Assembly (NCBI GenBank): GCA_022747635.1
Contig: JAKTNV010000006.1
Coordinates: 66,223,590 to 66,287,589, forward strand
Origin: Hetaerina americana
Taxonomy: Eukaryota > Arthropoda > Insecta > Odonata > Calopterygidae
Length of the DNA stretch: 64,000 bases
Direction of reading: 5' to 3'
In this document: positions 58,201-64,000 of the stretch, piece by piece
How the letters are laid out: every line of letters begins with the position of its first letter
How positions within the stretch are numbered: position 1 is the first letter of the stretch
Notes under the pieces: model-generated
Seen by the model: the letters and a program-made list of their open reading frames with translations, nothing else
Told to the model about the DNA's origin: nothing
Databases searched by the model: none
Made by a program: the position numbers and the translations under genes

Positions 58201-58905
58201 TTCAGGATAGTCTGGTGTGTTATCACATGCACCCTAGTGGCGACTCGCAGGGTACTAACTACTCTAAATTATTAACCGGTGCAGGGGTGCATCGTGACAG
58301 AAGATACAGGAGAAGCCATCATTATTCTATCGAACATGACCATTATAAAAAAGGCTAAATTAAAACAAGGAAAGTTAAAATCTAATTAATAATAATTTCC
58401 TTAGGCTCACCGAGCGCTACTTTAACGTTTAAATAGATGCCACTTTCCAACCTAACTAATAAATGAATTCATTTGCTATTAATGATTACGGACGATAAAG
58501 CAATATTGAGATCGATTACAATATATGTGGATGGCGCGTGGCGAGTTGAGACTTATACGATCGGCACATTTGAACACAACGTAACACACACAGTAAACAC
58601 TCCTCTACGCCAACCAGCTAATATTCCACTCGCACGAATAATAAGCGACTGCTATGCACTAAACACTCTACAAGAATAACAGAATAATAAAAATAAAATA
58701 TGCAACACTTTTCGCTGCAGCTACAACACAGCTAGTAGTTGGTCACAGCAGCTTCGGAACTTGAATGTTGGTCAAGGGCGGGTGCAGGTGGATGGAGGAA
58801 ATTTAATCCAGAGCTCTTTGAGATTAAGTCCGCTCAACTCAACAGCCAATAACTGACTAGACTATTACCGAATGCCTAATGCCTAGCCAGTATACTGCCT
58901 CAAGG
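58201..58905. other. No recognised feature
   Basis: Short unassigned stretch upstream of the CR1-like LINE. Confidence 0.35.
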
Positions 58906-58909
58906 TGTG

Positions 58910-59340
58910 CCCAATCTAGCTGCTTCTCCTCTTCCCGATCGTGGGCTTCATTCTTCTCTCTATTCGCTTTCCTTTTTTATCTGTCCATTTGATCTTCAGC
59001 ATTTGCCTCCAGCTGCATACTTCGAAGGCCTCTTCATTCTTCTCTGGCCTGCTTATCCGATGTTCCATGAATCTGACCCGTTTCGTGCCGTCCACTACAA
59101 GAATGCTTTCACGCAATGCTTCCTTGTTTGTTAGCCTATCTTCTTTGAACACAATTAAATGTGATAAACGTCTTCTTCGCTTCGGCTACTCTCCAGTTGA
59201 CTTTGTCCAGCTCTTTCCATCTCGTATTATGAAGCTTCCGAGGTAGATGAAAGATTCCACATGTTCTAATTTCTCTTCTAATATCGCAAAATCTGTCTGC
59301 ATCCTTTTCTTCCACATACTAGAATTTCAGTTTCTTCGTT
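58910..59340 (-). pseudogene. Old RTE-type LINE relic, RT end to C-terminus
   Basis: On the minus strand 59260-59215 reads LEHVESFIYLGSFII, matching the FxYLGSxI block after the RT core. 59152-58916 gives KEALRESILVVDGTKRVRFM and then AFEVCSWRQMLKIKWTDKK, matching the LEAFEMWCWRRMLKIKWTD block. Frame breaks are present. Confidence 0.6.
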
Positions 59341-62000
59341 TATTGTCAAAGTATACACCTGGAGTACTCGACCCATAAACACAAGGTAAATAAAGAAATA
59401 ATATGTTTTCATTCGACAATATTTCACTATTCACGAGAAAATAAGCCAAATTAAACTTGCGTTCAGGTGTAAGAGATGGTCGTTTCGAGGGAAAGAAGCG
59501 ATTAAGACTCGTCTGCTCAAACCCCATCACGTATATTTTTGATCGCATTAAAATCTTTAATGATTACATATACATGGGTACCGGAGAGAAACCTTACATT
59601 TTTTCATTTTCTTAGCGTTTCGTTTTCCGAAATTAACAGTTTTCTTTGCCTTATCCAGCGATGAAAATTTACGAACACGAAGTATTGTCAAGAAGAATGG
59701 CATTAAAATCACATGGAAATCCACAATTAAATAGAATAGTAACTATATCAAATAATTCATTTTCGAGTTTATGGATTCATAATTTCTACCCTATTTATAG
59801 AATATTTATAGTTTATTTATAGTGCACACAAAATATGTTATAGTGATACACAATTCAAATTCTTTCGTTAATCCTTTCGCCTTGTTCTCCACTCGTCTTT
59901 GATGCTGTAGATTTGCGCCTTAAGTGAGATATAAGATGTCACTGTCTACAATATATGGCCGGCTGACATCATACTTTACTTCGATTTTTTTATCTTTTTC
60001 CGAAACACGGAAACAGAACTCTCTAAAAATGATTTGTACTACATGGTCGCATTAATAATAATTGGCTGTGAACATAATGGGATGGTAATGTCGTCCAGTA
60101 TCGTAGAGGCAATGAATCGCTTTACTAGGTTACCGTGACCTTATTTCCGCATATCGCATGCACAATTTTCCACAGATACGGATAGCCAGCCAGAATAGGC
60201 TTTTCTTCCATGTTTTGTTTCACGGACTCCAAATCTAAACACAGTGATAAACATGCACTCAAAAGTATTAAATAATACACTTTAGAACCATCTTTCGAAT
60301 AATGTTTCTTATTTTGAATTACGTCTGACATTTTTATTTCGATATTTATATTTCATTATATTCATGAAACGACTCCTGATAAAAAAATAATTATGGGGGA
60401 GAAATTACATTAAACCATGTCCCTAAGTCACAAATGGTCTACAAGTAATATTTTTAGAATAGGTATATCTACAATAAATCCCATCAATTAAAAATATTTC
60501 CAAAAAAATAACACTTTGCCTGAAGTAATGTTGGCCAGCTATCTACTAATAAAGCAAGAAGGACCTTATTCTTTAAATTCAGCTTTCTTTGTAGTGCTGT
60601 TCACTTCCAGTTAATGAATCGTGACTTATGCATTCGCATTAGGAAATAAGTGTAAGACATAAAACAACTACCATGAACCTTAAGGTTTGTTTGTAACAAT
60701 GGCTTTACAAACAAATCAGATGTAATGTATTTTTAAAACAGCTGTCTTCAAAGATCTAGCCTTCGAGTTTGAATACATTAACCCCCAGGGTAGTGGAATC
60801 GGATAGACTAGTTAAATCATGAATCCAGGTAAATACATTTATGAAAATAAGTTCTATTTTCTTTACTGCCTTTTGTTCATGTCGAATCTTCCCACAATAA
60901 GATTGGCAGTATAATTCCTCTCCGTGGGATCTAAAATTCATCAGTAACATGGCACTCGCTAATTATAGCGCAGATGCTACCTTTCTGACATAATTGAGTT
61001 ATCACAATTTCTTTGGCCCATGGACGGCTCCAGGGAAACAATCAGCCCGCGACTGATTATATACTGAAAATGTGTTACCTATACTTATTTACTGAAAGAA
61101 AAATCCTCTTTCATCATTTTATGAATTCTTCCTTTTGACCAACAGAAGTAAATACACAGATGGACCACAATCCTTAGCCCCTAAGCTCTCTTCCTTATTT
61201 TATAAAAACCGAGATCAAGGACACAATAGATAGGAAGGATGATACACGAACAAATAAACTTGAAGGAAGGGTTTTGAAATGATCGTATTTCTCTTCATGG
61301 GCGATTATGTCCCACAATATTACAGTGAACAATGATAAATGATGCCTCAAATCTTTCATTTAATTAGAAAGAAATTCAGATAGAAAGCAGTGCATCCTAA
61401 TAAGTGCTAAACTAACAAGGGAAATATTAGAGCCCAAGATAGAGCAAGTTCACAGTAGTTTTTATTGCAACACGACTACGTTTTAGTAGCTGGAAATCAT
61501 AATCTCTTGATACTGACGAAGATAGAGTGAGGGTATCGACAGACTGGCTGCACTTCTATAAATATTGTAGAATGTTGGGTTTTTTCGTTCAATTAGGGTT
61601 TCCATCCATTGAAGCCCGAGACAATCGCCTTCAAAAAGAAGAAAAGGTACACATGTATCTATTCCAGAAATGTTGGAGTTTCGTCAGAGGAGGGCATATA
61701 CAGAGAGCTCATTCGAAAAATAATAAAAACGCGAAGTTTAATGGGGTTTCTCAGAGAATTTTTTTAATTACTCCCAACGATTATAAAAGACACAATGTAG
61801 AGTTGGCTCACTTTGCAGTTCCCCGGAGGACTCTTCTAAGCAATACTCGATTCCAACCCGTGTATCGTTATAAACCCAACGTCGCGAAGAAATACATTAA
61901 TGTATTTTTTCGTCGGAGTCTCCTCGGAGCAACAAGGAACGACATCAATTATTGAAAATAATACAGTATCAAATATTCCTTTCGGAGCGTCTCAAGCCGC
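59341..62000. other. No recognised feature
   Basis: Unassigned AT-rich sequence. The longest open frame (61527-61955, plus, 142 codons) has no recognised motif and no supporting codon or splice evidence. Confidence 0.3.
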
Positions 62001-62009
62001 TCCTTCCAT

Positions 62010-62570
62010 CAGGCACGATTAGTTGATTCACACGCATTGTTTTGTTTGGCGGGAAACGTTGCGCTACCTCCAATGTCAAGTCACGCACACAGCACAAAGA
62101 AGAAACATTTGAAGTAGAAGGAAAGCTTTTTTTCCCCTCTCGCCGCACTGGAAGGTAGGCCTTCTCCCGATTGATTCACTTACCCGAACTGAAAACGGTC
62201 GACGGGCGGACGAACTGCTAACCTCGCTTCCTTTTGAGGATGACGTCGTCCACTTCGCTCAGTGTCCAGCACGAGTTTGAGCCTTCACACTCCGCGGTCG
62301 AGCAGGTATATAACATGCCTCGCGTCCTTCCACCCCCACCGCCCAGCCTCGTCCGAACTCCCCCACCCGCTGCTTACACTCACCCCTCCCTCCTCAAAAC
62401 GTATGCGGCGTCGAATGAACCGCGGAGGGGGGGAGGGGGAGGGTGCGAGCTGTGGTTTGTTTCAGAGGCGCATTACTGCGACGACGCAATCGACTTCGCG
62501 GGAGATATTTACTGCGATATATATCGCGCCGAGGTGTCCACTGGACTATAGTGACCGACTCCAGTAAAAG
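62010..62570. promoter_or_regulatory. CpG-rich island, possible promoter
   Basis: It is clearly richer in G+C and CpG than the surroundings, with a TATATAA at 62307-62313 within CGAGCAGGTATATAAC. It could be the promoter or first exon of a gene on either strand. No start site or splice donor can be fixed. Confidence 0.25.
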
Positions 62571-62914
62571 AATATCACCACTCTTGAGCATCGTCACTGG
62601 CAAAGAATTAGATTCTCTGTTTAATCCGGATTATCTCACGAAATTCCCCCAAGCAAGAAGATACTTCCGCAATTCATGTAATGTATTTTACGTATGCGAA
62701 TGCTTATTTATGAATACTAATTAACTTTCCTCCATCAATAATTGCCGCAAAACGTTCCTTATAAACTAATTACATAATACTGATTGCTTAGTACTCGCGT
62801 TTTTATGCTTGATCAAAATAGATGCTAATTACTACAGACACTATTCTTTAGAATAATCTTTTAGTGACTGCTCAATGATAATATTAACAGCACATTCATT
62901 ATTTTTCCACTTAG

Positions 62915-63100
62915 GCAATTTATAGGAAGGTGGATGCAGAGCATTTGGACTGGCAATAGTAGGATGTTGAAGAGTGTGATAGAGAATGTTATACAAGCGA
63001 GGTAGGGAGTGGAAAAGGACAGGCGTGTTGAGAGGAATGAAGAGAGGTGGAAAATATGCGAAATTGAAGAGGAGTTTATTGCAGCGTGCATGTCAGATTG
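62915..63100 (+). pseudogene. Old RTE-like LINE C-terminal fragment
   Basis: The plus strand reads RWMQSIWTGN, then RMLKSVIENVI, and, after a stop, ERNEERWKICEIEEEFI. The order matches [21 protein letters not shown] and [16 protein letters not shown] of the full-length RTE-like protein. Confidence 0.5.
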
Positions 63101-63109
63101 TCTTATTGG

Positions 63110-64000
63110 GCGAGGCTAAGAAATAATGGATTGTCAAGTTTGTGCCTATCACAAACCCAATTAAGACGTTAGACTAACAAATAATAATGATTAACAATAT
63201 GTAATACATTTTACGTAATTATTTCTGCAAATATTTCACTCAAGTAGCTTGTTCAGGCCTTGGGTATGTTGTGAAATGCTGAAAAGAGAGACGTCTCAGA
63301 GCACATTCGGGGGAGAAGTTTACTAACTGAAACATATGTTTAAAAACTATTGGAAATAGAGGCAAAAACTTACAAAGTAAAGGTCAATACACAGAGCAAA
63401 GTAAGATGGTGTTTCCACCAGGACATGAATTATTTTGCCGACTTCCCAGGGTAAGTAGTCAACATTTTCATGCATTTTAGTATAAAAATTGAAGCGCTCA
63501 ATGAAAAATTATGGGGCTTCAAACGATCAGTGGAATCGTGATTAGTTTTTGCTTCTTTAGCCGTCTTTTACAGAGGGTCGCGCGTGGGGGACGAGGGAAA
63601 TGTGTGGAAGAGACTATGGAGTGTGGAAAATTTAAATTCCATGATCCCAAAGAGAAACATAAGTTTTTTGTTGGAAATCCTCTGTTTCCTTTCCATTACC
63701 GTTCTTGTTATTCTGCCAATATACCTCTGCTTGTATTAGCTCTATTTTCCCTTCACCTTTGTAGATAATTTTGCAATCCTCGATGATGATTCTTGCTACC
63801 AAGTGTGAAAACATGTATTTAGGGCAAAAAATTTCATCATCAGAGTACTTTGCGAAAAACACATATGCAACTACACTTGCTAGGTATTGATACCTTAGGC
63901 AAGACAACGACATAGTTCGAAATTCTAAGAATCCCTATTTTTTTTGGCAAATAAGTTAAACAAGAAAGTTGAAACTTCTGTTACTCCTGAATATAATCTC
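63110..64000. other. No recognised feature
   Basis: Unassigned sequence to the right edge. Confidence 0.3.

Noticed and set aside
60125..60331. Minus-strand 68-codon frame with a hydrophobic stretch, possible first exon of a membrane protein
   Set aside because: No clear donor site and no recognisable motif; could be chance.
61527..61955. 142-codon plus-strand frame
   Set aside because: Longest unassigned frame, but with no recognised motif and composition not clearly coding.

Overview
This is a repeat-rich, AT-rich piece of animal nuclear DNA. Host coding is spread over short exons with GT-AG splice sites and kilobase introns. Most of the remaining recognisable content is transposable elements: LINEs, Penelope-like elements, SINEs, mariner, piggyBac, a copia trace and small hairpin elements. 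The repeat mix and an insect-style alpha-tocopherol-transfer-like CRAL-TRIO gene suggest an arthropod, most likely an insect with a large genome. The species cannot be fixed from the sequence.

Layout. 1-245 is the 5' end of an RTE-like LINE running off the left edge, followed by a (TA)n array. 400-1368 is a Penelope-like element made of two inverted fragments, also bounded by (TA)n. 1605-2990 holds two old LINE relics. 4510-18179 (minus strand) is one complete host gene in six coding exons. It encodes a 303-residue CRAL-TRIO lipid-transfer protein, and every exon junction agrees in phase. Its introns are packed with SINEs, a piggyBac relic, copia, RTE and BovB-type relics, and a 174-bp palindrome. 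19878-21699 is a composite: an inverted-repeat element that contains a (TA)n array, which in turn contains a full-length mariner with an uninterrupted transposase. 21925-25380 is LINE debris. 26488-35596 holds two full-length RTE-like LINEs in tandem orientation. Both are 3363 bp, each has an uninterrupted 991-codon endonuclease/reverse-transcriptase frame, and both are bounded by (TA)n arrays. 31697-32150 and 35716-36243 are related non-coding repeats next to the second copy. 41950-45480 is a mosaic of (TA)n arrays, SINEs and Penelope-like ends. 54714-58200 is a degraded CR1-like LINE (SGNH-type ORF1 plus RT) interrupted by a second palindrome. The rest (36.3-41.9, 45.5-54.7 and 59.4-64 kb) holds little that I can recognise.

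Two themes stand out. First, several unrelated mobile elements sit inside or at the edge of (TA)n microsatellites. For the RTE-like family, all three visible 5' ends and both intact 3' ends touch TA arrays, which suggests a TA-microsatellite insertion preference. Second, several Penelope-like ends and palindromic repeats share a short folded motif: CTGANGA, one extra base, a short helix, then GAAAC. It resembles a hammerhead ribozyme core but is not the canonical form. I place these two observations ahead of the rest for follow-up.
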